A stretch of 64,000 bases of DNA from Mucilaginibacter sp. Lineage in GTDB: Bacteria; Bacteroidota; Bacteroidia; Sphingobacteriales; Sphingobacteriaceae. A model generated the notes under the pieces. That model was not told the DNA's origin. It was given only the letters and a program-made list of their open reading frames with translations, and ran no database searches. The translations under genes and the position numbers were made by a program. Shown piece by piece: positions 51,744 to 60,261 of this stretch (position 1 is its first letter; every line of letters begins with the position of its first letter). The stretch covers positions 186,001 through 250,000 of the forward strand of contig NZ_JANYGH010000058.1 of NCBI RefSeq assembly GCF_025362475.1, written 5' to 3'.

Positions 51744-53876
51744 ATGAATAAAATATTGACAATCGCGTATTTACTATTCCTGAACACGATTGCTCATGCC
51801 TACAATACTGATACGTTGACTATTCATGAAAACAGATCGGAGCTGTTAAACAGCCGCTATTTTTATGAATTGGAAGATCCACGCGCCGATTTATCTATCA
51901 ACCAGGTTTTAAAAAGTACCGGCTTTCACCCTGGCAGCACTTCCCTGCCCCTGTTAAAATATTCAAAATCGGCAACATGGGTAAGGTTCAATTTAAAAAA
52001 CAACGATAACAAACCTTTTATCGTCATCAGTATAGACCCAAGTGTTATTGATGAGTTTGATCTTTATTATCTTGACAGCAAACCCATTCAAATACATCAT
52101 TTTAAGGTAGCAGACCAGCAGAATGAACTTGAATCCCGAAATATTACCTATATAAGGTGCCCAATTGCACCGGGAACATCAAACACCATTTATCTGCGTA
52201 TTAAAAGTAATACTCCAGCTGTGATACCAGTAATAGTGTATAGCGAGGTAGCCTTTATAAAAAGCAGAAATATTGAAAACGTTGTTTATGGTGCATTTAT
52301 GGGCATATTGCTGATCAGCGCATTTTATAACTTACTGTTGCTTTTTATAGTTGGCGATATGAGTTACCTGTATTACGTATTTTATATTGTTTTTCTCGGA
52401 GCCTCGCAAACCCTGCTGCGTGGGTATGGAAATTACTTCACCGACAACAAAATTTTCATTAACAGCTATGTAATACCATTGGTAAGGATGTGTTTTGGCT
52501 TATCAGTACTACTTTTTACCGATGAATTTTTAAAGCTAAAACAAACCTTAAATAAGGAATACAAAATTTATTTACTACTGTACGCATTATTCGCTGTAGT
52601 TTTTGTAGCCATTTTAGGCAACTTTGTGGCCTTTGCTTACAATTTAATTAATTGGAGCATAGGTATTACTGCAATATACCTGCTCTATATTGGCGCACTA
52701 CTTTACCTAAAGGGGTTTAAACCTGCCAAACTATTTATGCTGGCCTGGAGCTTATTCTTAATAGGTTTATTACTTTCCTTTGCACGTAGTAAAGATCTTA
52801 TTCCCTATAATATTTTCACCGCCAATATTATACCTTTTGCTTTGGTAATTGAGCTCATATTATTTTCGGCTGCATTGGCCGATAAAATCAATTTTTACCG
52901 AAATGAAAAAATGGGCCTTCAAAATTTTGTTGTTGCGGTTGCAAGGGAGAATGAGCGCTTGATTAAAGAGCAGAACATCCTGTTAGAAAACAAGGTTAAA
53001 GAACGCACCAATGAACTCATCAATGCCAATAAATACCTTTCCACCACTATTGATGATCTTAAAAGCACACAGCATCGGTTAGTTGATACCGAAAAAATGG
53101 CCTCGTTGGGCAGGCTTACTGCAGGGGTTGCCCATGAAATTAATAACCCCATAAACTTTGTAAGTTCAAATGTTAACCCACTCAGGCTCAATTTTGATGA
53201 GTTATTTTTATTACTGAATAAATACGAAGAGGTACTAAATAACCCCGATCGTACGGAATTTATTCAAACGACCCATACTTACAGGCAAAGTATTGATCCA
53301 GATTTTATAAAAGAGGAAATTGCCATTTTACTCAATGGTATTGAAGAAGGTGCCCGGCGTACTACCGAAATAGTAAAAAGCCTGTTTACCTTTAGCAGTA
53401 CAGATGGGCAGGAACTAAAAATGCTCGATATCAATAAAGCCATACTTGCCAACATACTTATTTTAAAAAGTACAACGCCCTATTTTATTGAAATTAAAAC
53501 AGTTTTTGATAATATTGAACCCATAAAATGCTACCCGGGTAGTATTAACCAGGTATTGATTAACCTGATAGCCAACAGCATATACGCTATTAAGGCAAAG
53601 GAACAACCCAACGATGATACAATAACAATTATTACACGTGATGTTACCGGTCATGTTGCTATTGAAATTACAGATACGGGCGTGGGCATGACCAATGATA
53701 CCAAACAACGCATATTTGAGCCATTTTTTACTACCAAAAACGTAGGCGAAGGCACTGGCTTAGGCTTATCAATTGTATTTGGAATTATTGAAAAACACCA
53801 TGGCAGCATTGATGTTATATCATCACCCGGTAAAGGCACAACCTTTAAGATACAGCTACCCAAAAGTTTAACCTGA
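51744..53876 (+). CDS. 7TMR-DISM sensor histidine kinase
   Basis: A 710-residue kinase. After a signal peptide comes a 7TMR-DISMED2-type periplasmic domain (about 22-175, 'YELEDPRADLSINQVLKS', 'ATWVRFNLKN'), seven membrane segments (about 180-380, '7TMR-DISM'), a coiled coil (about 390-450, 'NILLENKVKERTNELI'), HisKA with H464 ('LGRLTAGVAHEINNPINFV') and HATPase ('LINLIANSIYAIK', 'ITDTGVGMTNDTKQ', 'GTGLGLSIVFGII'). DISMED2 domains often bind carbohydrates. It probably phosphorylates the divergent response regulator. Confidence 0.93.
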   Translation: MNKILTIAYLLFLNTIAHAYNTDTLTIHENRSELLNSRYFYELEDPRADLSINQVLKSTGFHPGSTSLPLLKYSKSATWVRFNLKNNDNKPFIVISIDPSVIDEFDLYYLDSKPIQIHHFKVADQQNELESRNITYIRCPIAPGTSNTIYLRIKSNTPAVIPVIVYSEVAFIKSRNIENVVYGAFMGILLISAFYNLLLLFIVGDMSYLYYVFYIVFLGASQTLLRGYGNYFTDNKIFINSYVIPLVRMCFGLSVLLFTDEFLKLKQTLNKEYKIYLLLYALFAVVFVAILGNFVAFAYNLINWSIGITAIYLLYIGALLYLKGFKPAKLFMLAWSLFLIGLLLSFARSKDLIPYNIFTANIIPFALVIELILFSAALADKINFYRNEKMGLQNFVVAVARENERLIKEQNILLENKVKERTNELINANKYLSTTIDDLKSTQHRLVDTEKMASLGRLTAGVAHEINNPINFVSSNVNPLRLNFDELFLLLNKYEEVLNNPDRTEFIQTTHTYRQSIDPDFIKEEIAILLNGIEEGARRTTEIVKSLFTFSSTDGQELKMLDINKAILANILILKSTTPYFIEIKTVFDNIEPIKCYPGSINQVLINLIANSIYAIKAKEQPNDDTITIITRDVTGHVAIEITDTGVGMTNDTKQRIFEPFFTTKNVGEGTGLGLSIVFGIIEKHHGSIDVISSPGKGTTFKIQLPKSLT

Positions 53877-53890
53877 TATATGCCTTGCCA

Positions 53891-54595
53891 TTAAAAAAAC
53901 TTCTCGGGGTTTGGCACCAGGTTCAGGAATGATTCAAAATTTTCGGCGTAGTTTGATTGATCAAGCTTATAATAAAATGCCCCTTTTTTTGACGATAACT
54001 TATCTTTTTCGGGTTGTTTTATCAGTAAACCTGTGGATAATAGTTTACGGCTAAAATTTCTGTCATCAAACTTTGTTTGATAAACGCCTTCATACAAAGC
54101 CTGTAATTGCGGAATAGTAAATTTCTCTGGCAGCAACTGGAACAATAAAGGGTGAAGCGCGGCTTTGTAACGCAGTTGCCTTAAGGCCAACCTTACCATT
54201 TCGGCATGGTCAAATATCAATTCAGGCATTTCATCCAGTAAAAACCATTCCGGGTGATACTCTTCACTTAGTTGTTTTTCGTATTGATGAATATCAATCA
54301 GCGCGAAGTAAGCAATAGATAAGGTACGTTCAACGGGGTCACGATCTGGGCGACCGAACACCTGAAACTGCTCCATATACACATTTTTAAGCCCGGTACG
54401 TAACTCCAACACCCGATTAGCGGCATCATCTGCCGATTCTGACGGCTGGATAAACCCGCCCATCAGGCTCCATTTATTTTTTTCGGGTTCAAGGCCGCGC
54501 TGTACAAGTAACAGCTTAATGTTCCAGCCATCAAACCCAAATATAATACAATCGGTTGCCACTAAAATGCGTTTCTGACCGCTATACTTCTGCAT
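53891..54595 (-). CDS. Nudix-type transcriptional regulator (NrtR/AraR-like)
   Basis: A 234-residue protein: an N-terminal Nudix domain (about 5-145) and a C-terminal winged helix (about 155-225, 'FTIPQLQALYEGVYQTKFDD', 'NFSRKLLSTGLLI'). The Nudix box is degenerate: 'GFIQPSESADDAANRVLELR' followed by TGL has V where E should follow R, and L in place of the second E. It is probably no hydrolase and uses the fold to sense a ligand. In Bacteroidetes such proteins control NAD or sugar genes. Its own targets are unknown. A TTTAC-AAGT-GTAAA dyad upstream (54614-54627) could be its site. Confidence 0.85.
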   Translation of the reverse strand: MQKYSGQKRILVATDCIIFGFDGWNIKLLLVQRGLEPEKNKWSLMGGFIQPSESADDAANRVLELRTGLKNVYMEQFQVFGRPDRDPVERTLSIAYFALIDIHQYEKQLSEEYHPEWFLLDEMPELIFDHAEMVRLALRQLRYKAALHPLLFQLLPEKFTIPQLQALYEGVYQTKFDDRNFSRKLLSTGLLIKQPEKDKLSSKKGAFYYKLDQSNYAENFESFLNLVPNPEKFF

Positions 54596-54613
54596 AATTT
54601 AGTTAAGAGTTTA

Positions 54614-54627
54614 TTTACAAGTGTAAA
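54614..54627. promoter_or_regulatory. Candidate operator TTTAC-AAGT-GTAAA before the Nudix-type regulator
   Basis: A perfect 5-base inverted repeat with a 4-base centre, 19 bases before the regulator's start, with further TTAT/ATAA symmetry outside. Nudix-family repressors are often autoregulated through such sites. The downstream ABC genes start 1.8 kb away and are not clearly linked. Confidence 0.45.
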
Positions 54628-54710
54628 AATAATTATGCAATTTTTTAGTGTTAAATGGACAACTATTTTTTTCTAAGAAAAACTCTTAACTCAATCCCGC
54701 ATCAACATCC

Positions 54711-56471
54711 CTAACTCACCCTTCTCCCCTTCAACAACATATCCATAGCATCATCCAGTGATCCGGCGCGGATCACCTCGCCCGAGTTAACAAAAAAGAT
54801 CTCGTCGGCATTTTCAATGGTGTTAAGGCGATGGGCAATTATTACCCGCGTTGTGGTTGCAGGCAGTTTATTAAGGATATCACTCAGCAACTTCTCTGTA
54901 ATGGTGTCAATATTGGCTGTGGCCTCGTCTAATATCAATATTTGTGGGTTACGTAAAACGGCCCGCATAAAAGCTATCAATTGTTTTTGCCCAAGGCTGA
55001 TGCTATCCCCGCTTGATAATACCGGTGTTTCCAGTCCGTTTTCAAAAATGGCCAGTAAGCTGCCCAGGTTGGCATCTTTTATAACCTGCTCCAGTTGTTC
55101 ATTACTGTAATGCTCATATACATCATTACTGTATAAAATATTATCTTTCACAGTACCGCTAAACAGGAAAGGTTCCTGTAAAATAAACCCAATCCTCAGG
55201 CTGCGCTCTTCTGCGGTGTAGGTTCTGATGTCTTTGCCATCAAGCAGGATCAATCCTTTTGATGGATCATATAAACGGGCTATTAATGATGCTGTAGTGG
55301 TTTTACCGCCGCCCGTAGGCCCAACCAGCGCATATGTTTTGCCTTGCTCCAGTTTAAAGTTAATATGATGCAATATTTCTTTGCTTTCATCATAACTAAA
55401 ATTCACATCCCTAAATTCAAGTAAAGCTGCTTTTGGGTCTGTTATACCGGCCTCAATCAGCGGCAGATCACTTTCAAGGGCCAAAATCTGCGATATCCTG
55501 TCCCAACCGGCCATAGCCAGCTGAAAGTTTGACCACAATGCAGCCAATTGCCGCAAGGGATTATAAAAAAGTGTGGTGTATGATAAATAACTTACCAGTA
55601 ACCCTATAGAAAACTGCCCGTGGCCAATAAGGTAAATACCAAAAGCAAGTACTATCAATTGTGCAATACTGGCAAACAAACCGTAAACCGGCACAAAAAT
55701 ATTATTTGCCAAACCCGCGCCAATGGCCGTTTTATAATTTTGTCCATTTGCAATATCAAAGCGTTTTCTGAAATAATCGCGACGGTTAAAGGCGATGATC
55801 ACTTTAAAATTACTCAGGCTTTCCTGGATTTCGCCACTTAACCCACCGGTACTTTTAAGGTTAGCTGCATTTTTGCTTTTGATCCACTGCGATAATATCA
55901 GCGTTAAAAACAGGATAAGCAGGGCCGGTGATAAAGCCGCGGCACCAAGCTCCAGGTGTATCAGCAATAAAAATATACCGGCACCAATCATGGTAGATAT
56001 ATTGCCTATAAACTGCATCAGCGATTGCGAAAAAAACTGGTTGAGCTTATCGGTATCATTGTTTACCCTTGATATCAGATCGCCGGCCTTGTTCTGGTTA
56101 AAAAAGCCAACCGGTAGTTGTTGCAGCTTGTTAAATATAGAGTTACGCAGCGTAAACAGCATGCGCTGCCCTACCCCACCCATCAGCGTGGTTTGCTTGT
56201 AACTGGTAAACAGGGCGGTAGTATACATACACAGCAATAAAATAGCGTTATGGATAACGCCATTAAAATTTTTATGCAGCACATAATTATCAATAGTATG
56301 CCCAATAATAAGCGGCCCCAACAGGTTTAATGTTGAATTGATGAGTATGGCAACAACCGCGATGATGAGCGTTCGCTTTTCGTGTGATATGAGTTGTATC
56401 AGCTTTTTTAGCCCCGCAAAGGTTGACGTTTTTTGCGCGGTTTTACTAAGCTGGTTAAGATCGTAGTTCAT
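54711..56471 (-). CDS. ABC exporter half, catalytic Glu intact
   Basis: A 586-residue half-transporter with six membrane segments (about 30-320) and an NBD with Walker A 'VGPTGGGKTTTASLIARLYD', Q-loop 'LRIGFILQEPFLFSG', signature 'SSGDSISLGQKQLIAFMRA' (degenerate, SLGQK for LSGGQ) and Walker B 'ILILDEATANID' with the catalytic E. It pairs with the upstream gene at 56506, which has the opposite defects. Such heterodimers (BmrCD-, TM287/288-like) export drugs or lipids. Substrate unknown. Confidence 0.95.
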   Translation of the reverse strand: MNYDLNQLSKTAQKTSTFAGLKKLIQLISHEKRTLIIAVVAILINSTLNLLGPLIIGHTIDNYVLHKNFNGVIHNAILLLCMYTTALFTSYKQTTLMGGVGQRMLFTLRNSIFNKLQQLPVGFFNQNKAGDLISRVNNDTDKLNQFFSQSLMQFIGNISTMIGAGIFLLLIHLELGAAALSPALLILFLTLILSQWIKSKNAANLKSTGGLSGEIQESLSNFKVIIAFNRRDYFRKRFDIANGQNYKTAIGAGLANNIFVPVYGLFASIAQLIVLAFGIYLIGHGQFSIGLLVSYLSYTTLFYNPLRQLAALWSNFQLAMAGWDRISQILALESDLPLIEAGITDPKAALLEFRDVNFSYDESKEILHHINFKLEQGKTYALVGPTGGGKTTTASLIARLYDPSKGLILLDGKDIRTYTAEERSLRIGFILQEPFLFSGTVKDNILYSNDVYEHYSNEQLEQVIKDANLGSLLAIFENGLETPVLSSGDSISLGQKQLIAFMRAVLRNPQILILDEATANIDTITEKLLSDILNKLPATTTRVIIAHRLNTIENADEIFFVNSGEVIRAGSLDDAMDMLLKGRRVS

Positions 56472-56505
56472 TTTATATAATATTTTTAGGCCTTAGCTTT
56501 TGTGG

Positions 56506-58260
56506 TTAGTGAGCAATGCCCGATTCGTAATTACTGGTGCTTTGCTGCGAATTGAAGATCTGCACATAATCCGGACTGGTTTTCATCAGATCGTCATGTA
56601 CACCGCTGGCTACAATTTCGCTTTGCATCAGCAGGATTATCTGATCATAATGCTCAACCGAGGCTATTTTCTGTGTTACAGATATCAGCGTTAAACCCGG
56701 GTAATTTTTTTGAATATTGGTAAGTATCTTCTTTTCGGTGTTGCCATCAACCCTCGCCGTAAAATCATCCAGCAATAAAACTTTAGGATTTACAGCCAGG
56801 GCCCGTGCCAGCATAATACGCTGCTTTTGGCCGCCTGATAAACTCGATCCACGTTCAGATACGATGGTATTTAATTGTTCTGGTAAACTACCAATAAAAT
56901 CGCCCAGCTCGGCAGTATCAATAGCTTTCTGTAATGATTCGTCCGTTACGGTATCGCTAAAGGCAATATTCTCGCGGATGCTCATGTTAAATATGATACT
57001 ATCCTGGAAAACAAAACCAACCTGGCTATGGAACGATTCACTATCATAGGTGGCAATGCTTTTTCCATCAAACAATACCTCGCCCTCAGTAGTATTTATA
57101 AGCCCGGTGAGCAAATAAAGCAATTGCGATTTACCGGCCGATGTTGGCCCAATGATAGCTATTTTTGATCCTGCCGTTACTTTGAGGGATATATTTTTTA
57201 ATGCAAACTTTTGCCCGTAAAGTACAGATACATTTTTGAGCTCAACATCCCCCCGAAGGTTTGCTTTCAAACTACCACCTTCGGCAACGTCCGCTGCGTC
57301 CAAAACAACGCTGATGCGCGTGAACGACGCACTGGCCTGCGCTATCAGGTTGCTCATAAAGCCTAAAATAAATATGGGGAATATAAGCAGCGATAAATAA
57401 CTGTTAAAAGCAGCAAAACTACCCAAACTCATGCTGCCGGTTATTACAAAGTGCCCACCCATTACTAAAATGGTTAATGCAGCCATATTTGCGGTAAAAG
57501 TAACTATGGGTATTAAACCCGCAAAAAAGCCCAATATTTTTAAACCATAATCGCGGGCTTCGGTATTCGCGCTCAAAAATTTATTGTACTCCAGTTGCTG
57601 AGAGTTAATAACCCTGATGAGCGCCGCCCCCAGGATACTTTCGTTAATTACCTTGTTCAGTTGATCAATAACACCGCGACTTTTCATGAACAGGGCCCGC
57701 ACATGCTTTAAAACATACGCAAACGTACCGCCAATAATGGGGATAATAACAATAACCGCCAATGCCAGTTTCCAGTTAATGGTAAGCAGCATAACGCTAC
57801 AGCCTATAATAATAAACAGCGATGATACGATAGAAACCAGGGCCTGTGATACAAACAGCTTTATAGATTCAACATCGGCAGTAAGGTTGGTTAATAGTTT
57901 GGATGGATTGGCCTGCTCAATAAAGGCATAGCTTTGGCGGGAGATCTTATCCGATAACCTTTGGCGCAGATCCCTTGCCACACGCTCTGAAGCATAAGTT
58001 TGTATAATGGTTTGCAGATAACCAAAAACAAAGATGAGCAAAGTAGCTATAGTGAATTTTTTAACAATATCATTCAGCACAAATTGTTTATGGGTATAAG
58101 CATCAATTCCGTTTGCGATGATCTTGGGTAACCAAAGGTTGATACCGTTACCCAATAACGCGAATAATAACAGCAACGAAACCAAGCCTACATACGGCTT
58201 AAGCAGACTAAAAACACCCGGAGGTTTACTGGTTGACTGTGGTTTAGTTGAGGCTTGCAT
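56506..58260 (-). CDS. ABC exporter half, canonical signature but degenerate Walker B
   Basis: A 584-residue half-transporter. The NBD has Walker A 'IGPTSAGKSQLLYLLTGLIN', Q-loop 'SQVGFVFQDSIIFN', a canonical signature 'GSSLSGGQKQRIMLARALAV' and Walker B 'VLLLDDFTARVDGNTEK', where D replaces the catalytic E. Together with the downstream partner it forms one good ATP site (E of the partner with LSGGQ of this protein) and one degenerate site. The gap to the next gene is 34 bases, so the two are one operon. Confidence 0.95.
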   Translation of the reverse strand: MQASTKPQSTSKPPGVFSLLKPYVGLVSLLLLFALLGNGINLWLPKIIANGIDAYTHKQFVLNDIVKKFTIATLLIFVFGYLQTIIQTYASERVARDLRQRLSDKISRQSYAFIEQANPSKLLTNLTADVESIKLFVSQALVSIVSSLFIIIGCSVMLLTINWKLALAVIVIIPIIGGTFAYVLKHVRALFMKSRGVIDQLNKVINESILGAALIRVINSQQLEYNKFLSANTEARDYGLKILGFFAGLIPIVTFTANMAALTILVMGGHFVITGSMSLGSFAAFNSYLSLLIFPIFILGFMSNLIAQASASFTRISVVLDAADVAEGGSLKANLRGDVELKNVSVLYGQKFALKNISLKVTAGSKIAIIGPTSAGKSQLLYLLTGLINTTEGEVLFDGKSIATYDSESFHSQVGFVFQDSIIFNMSIRENIAFSDTVTDESLQKAIDTAELGDFIGSLPEQLNTIVSERGSSLSGGQKQRIMLARALAVNPKVLLLDDFTARVDGNTEKKILTNIQKNYPGLTLISVTQKIASVEHYDQIILLMQSEIVASGVHDDLMKTSPDYVQIFNSQQSTSNYESGIAH

Positions 58261-58498
58261 ATTTTATTTGATAGTTGGCTGCTGTGCTATTTCAAAAGCA
58301 GGCCGCATTTATATTAGTTTAGTAAAAGTAAAAATTAAAGGAACTTCATCGTATTAAATTATTCCTTATTTATGATGACGATTAAAAGGGCAATACATTT
58401 TAACATGCCTGAAAGATTTTACGGCATTAACAGGGCTTAATCAGTTAGATGACAAATTGTTTATTTACTTTCATGTCCATTAATAAAAATCATTACCT

Positions 58499-59098
58499 AT
58501 GATCTCCTATTTTGACCCTGGCACCAACTATGTTTTAGAGGATGAAAAAGTTTTACTGCGCCCCCTGCAGGCAGATGATCTGCAAAACCTGCTACCTTAT
58601 GCTATTAATGAGCCCGATACATGGCGGTACTCCAACGTAAGCGCCCGGGGCGAAGATGGCATGGCACAATATGTAACGGCCGCTCTTAAAGCCCGTAACG
58701 AAGGCCGTGAATATGCTTTTGTAGTTATTGACAAACAAACAGGCGAGTATGCTGGCAGTACCCGTTATTACGACATCCAGCCAAAACTGAATAGCTTACA
58801 GCTGGGCTACACCTGGTATGCCGAAAAATTCAGGGGAACGGGCTTAAACAAACGCTGTAAATTTTTACTGCTGCAATTCGCTTTTGAGGAATTGAATATG
58901 GCCCGGGTTGAATTTAGGGCCGATGCACGTAACGAGCGCAGCATAGCTGCCATGAAAAGCATAGGCTGCCAGGTTGAAGGTATTTTGCGCAGTAATATGC
59001 CGCTGGAAGATGGCGGCCGGCGCGATTCTATTGTGTTGAGCATTTTAAAAGAAGAATGGGAAAATGGCGTTAAGGAGAATTTGAAAGCGAGATTATAG
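58499..59098 (+). CDS. GNAT acetyltransferase (RimJ/RimL type)
   Basis: A 199-residue N-acetyltransferase. Features: 'VLLRPLQADDLQNLLPYAIN', 'IDKQTGEYAGSTRYYDIQPK', 'LGYTWYAEKFRGTGLNKRCK' (acetyl-CoA loop Q/R-x-x-G-x-G) and 'RVEFRADARNERSIAAMKSI'. It acetylates a protein N-terminus or a small molecule, not known which. It is a single gene in front of the mosaic repeat copy 2. Confidence 0.9.
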   Translation: MISYFDPGTNYVLEDEKVLLRPLQADDLQNLLPYAINEPDTWRYSNVSARGEDGMAQYVTAALKARNEGREYAFVVIDKQTGEYAGSTRYYDIQPKLNSLQLGYTWYAEKFRGTGLNKRCKFLLLQFAFEELNMARVEFRADARNERSIAAMKSIGCQVEGILRSNMPLEDGGRRDSIVLSILKEEWENGVKENLKARL

Positions 59099-59568
59099 GG
59101 GGCTATTTAAATATTCAGCCGTCATTGCTGTAAGTGGTAAAATTCGGGTGACACTGAAGGAAAAATGATGTTAAAAGGTTTGTCATCCTGAGGAACGAAG
59201 GATCTATTTGCAGACTGTACAGGGCGAAGAAGTATAGCGGAGAGTAGATCCTTCACTATCGTTCAGGATGACAAAAGCTTTTTTTAGTAATACGTCATGG
59301 GAAGGAACGAAGCAATTGACGAGGGACTATGTGTTTCATTAGCTCTTCATCCCACCACTCTTCCCTCCCTCGTTCATTGAAATGATATTTTTTTAGCACA
59401 TACACAAAGTAGCCCTTTCTCCGGTGATCTTAAAAAGCCACGGTTATGTCATTAAATCAAAAACTTATTATTCTATACCTATAAATAACCCAATTCCCTG
59501 ATATTTATACAAACCCATACGGTAACAAATTGGTTTGTAAATCATCATAGCATAAAAAAAATTATCCC
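59099..59568. repeat. Mosaic repeat element, copy 2, and ybbA upstream region
   Basis: No gene is seen in 470 bases. The shared leader (GTGGTAAAATTCGGGTGACA, CTGAAGGAAAAATG, GGTTTGTCATCCTGAG) lies at 59132-59194. The hairpin GTCATCCTGAGGAACGAAGG (59182-59201) pairs with CCTTCACTATCGTTCAGGAT (59250-59269); its loop CAGACTGTACAGGGCGAAGA matches copy 1. A trailing module with GTCATGGGAAGGAACGAAG follows at 59296-59316. The rest (59340-59568) is A/T-rich and must hold the ybbA promoter. TTGGTTTG at 59529-59536 is a weak -7 candidate. Confidence 0.88.
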
Positions 59569-60258
59569 TTGGAAACTATCCTTAATATTTTAAATCTCAG
59601 TAAAACATACCAAAGTGCCGGCCGTATGCTCACGGTGCTTAATGATATCAACTTTAATATTACAGAGGGCTCAACCAACGCCATTGTAGGGCCATCGGGC
59701 AGTGGCAAAACTACCCTGCTGGGTTTATGCGCCGGCCTTGATCGCTCAAGCAGTGGCTCTGTAGAGCTTAATGGTATTAATCTTGGTAACTTAACCGAAG
59801 ATCAGCGGGCACAGGTGCGCAACCAGTATGTGGGGTTTATATTCCAGAATTTTCAATTGCTGCCAACACTTACCGCGCTTGAAAATGTAATGGTGCCCTT
59901 AGAGCTCAGGAACGAAAAAAACATAAAAGCAAGGGCATTGGACCTGCTGGATAAAGTTGGCCTGGCCGACCGCGGTCATCACTACCCTTCTCAATTATCA
60001 GGTGGCGAGCAACAACGTGTTTCGCTGGCAAGGGCATTTTCCAATGCTCCTAAAATTCTTTTTGCCGATGAACCTACCGGCAACCTGGATGCAGAAACCA
60101 GTGAAAAGGTAGTAAAATTAATCTTCGACCTCAATAAAGAAGCTGGCACCACGCTGGTTTTGGTAACGCATGATCTTGACCTTGCAGCCAAAACACAACG
60201 CATCATCAGGATAAAAGGTGGCAAACTCATATCCAACGAAAAAACAATTAACGGGTAA
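59569..60258 (+). CDS. ABC transporter ATPase, YbbA-like
   Basis: A 229-residue ATPase of the LolD/MacB/YbbA type. Walker A 'AIVGPSGSGKTTLLGLCAGL', Q-loop 'VGFIFQNFQLLPTLTALENV', signature 'LSGGEQQRVSLARAF', Walker B 'ILFADEPTGNLD' and H-loop 'LVTHDLDLA' are all intact. The start is a TTG at 59569. It is followed after 3 bases by a large permease and then by an SGNH esterase, the E. coli ybbA-ybbP-tesA set in one operon. Likely role: moving a lipid-like substrate or powering a mechanotransducing export system. Confidence 0.93.
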   Translation: METILNILNLSKTYQSAGRMLTVLNDINFNITEGSTNAIVGPSGSGKTTLLGLCAGLDRSSSGSVELNGINLGNLTEDQRAQVRNQYVGFIFQNFQLLPTLTALENVMVPLELRNEKNIKARALDLLDKVGLADRGHHYPSQLSGGEQQRVSLARAFSNAPKILFADEPTGNLDAETSEKVVKLIFDLNKEAGTTLVLVTHDLDLAAKTQRIIRIKGGKLISNEKTING

Positions 60259-60261
60259 GTT

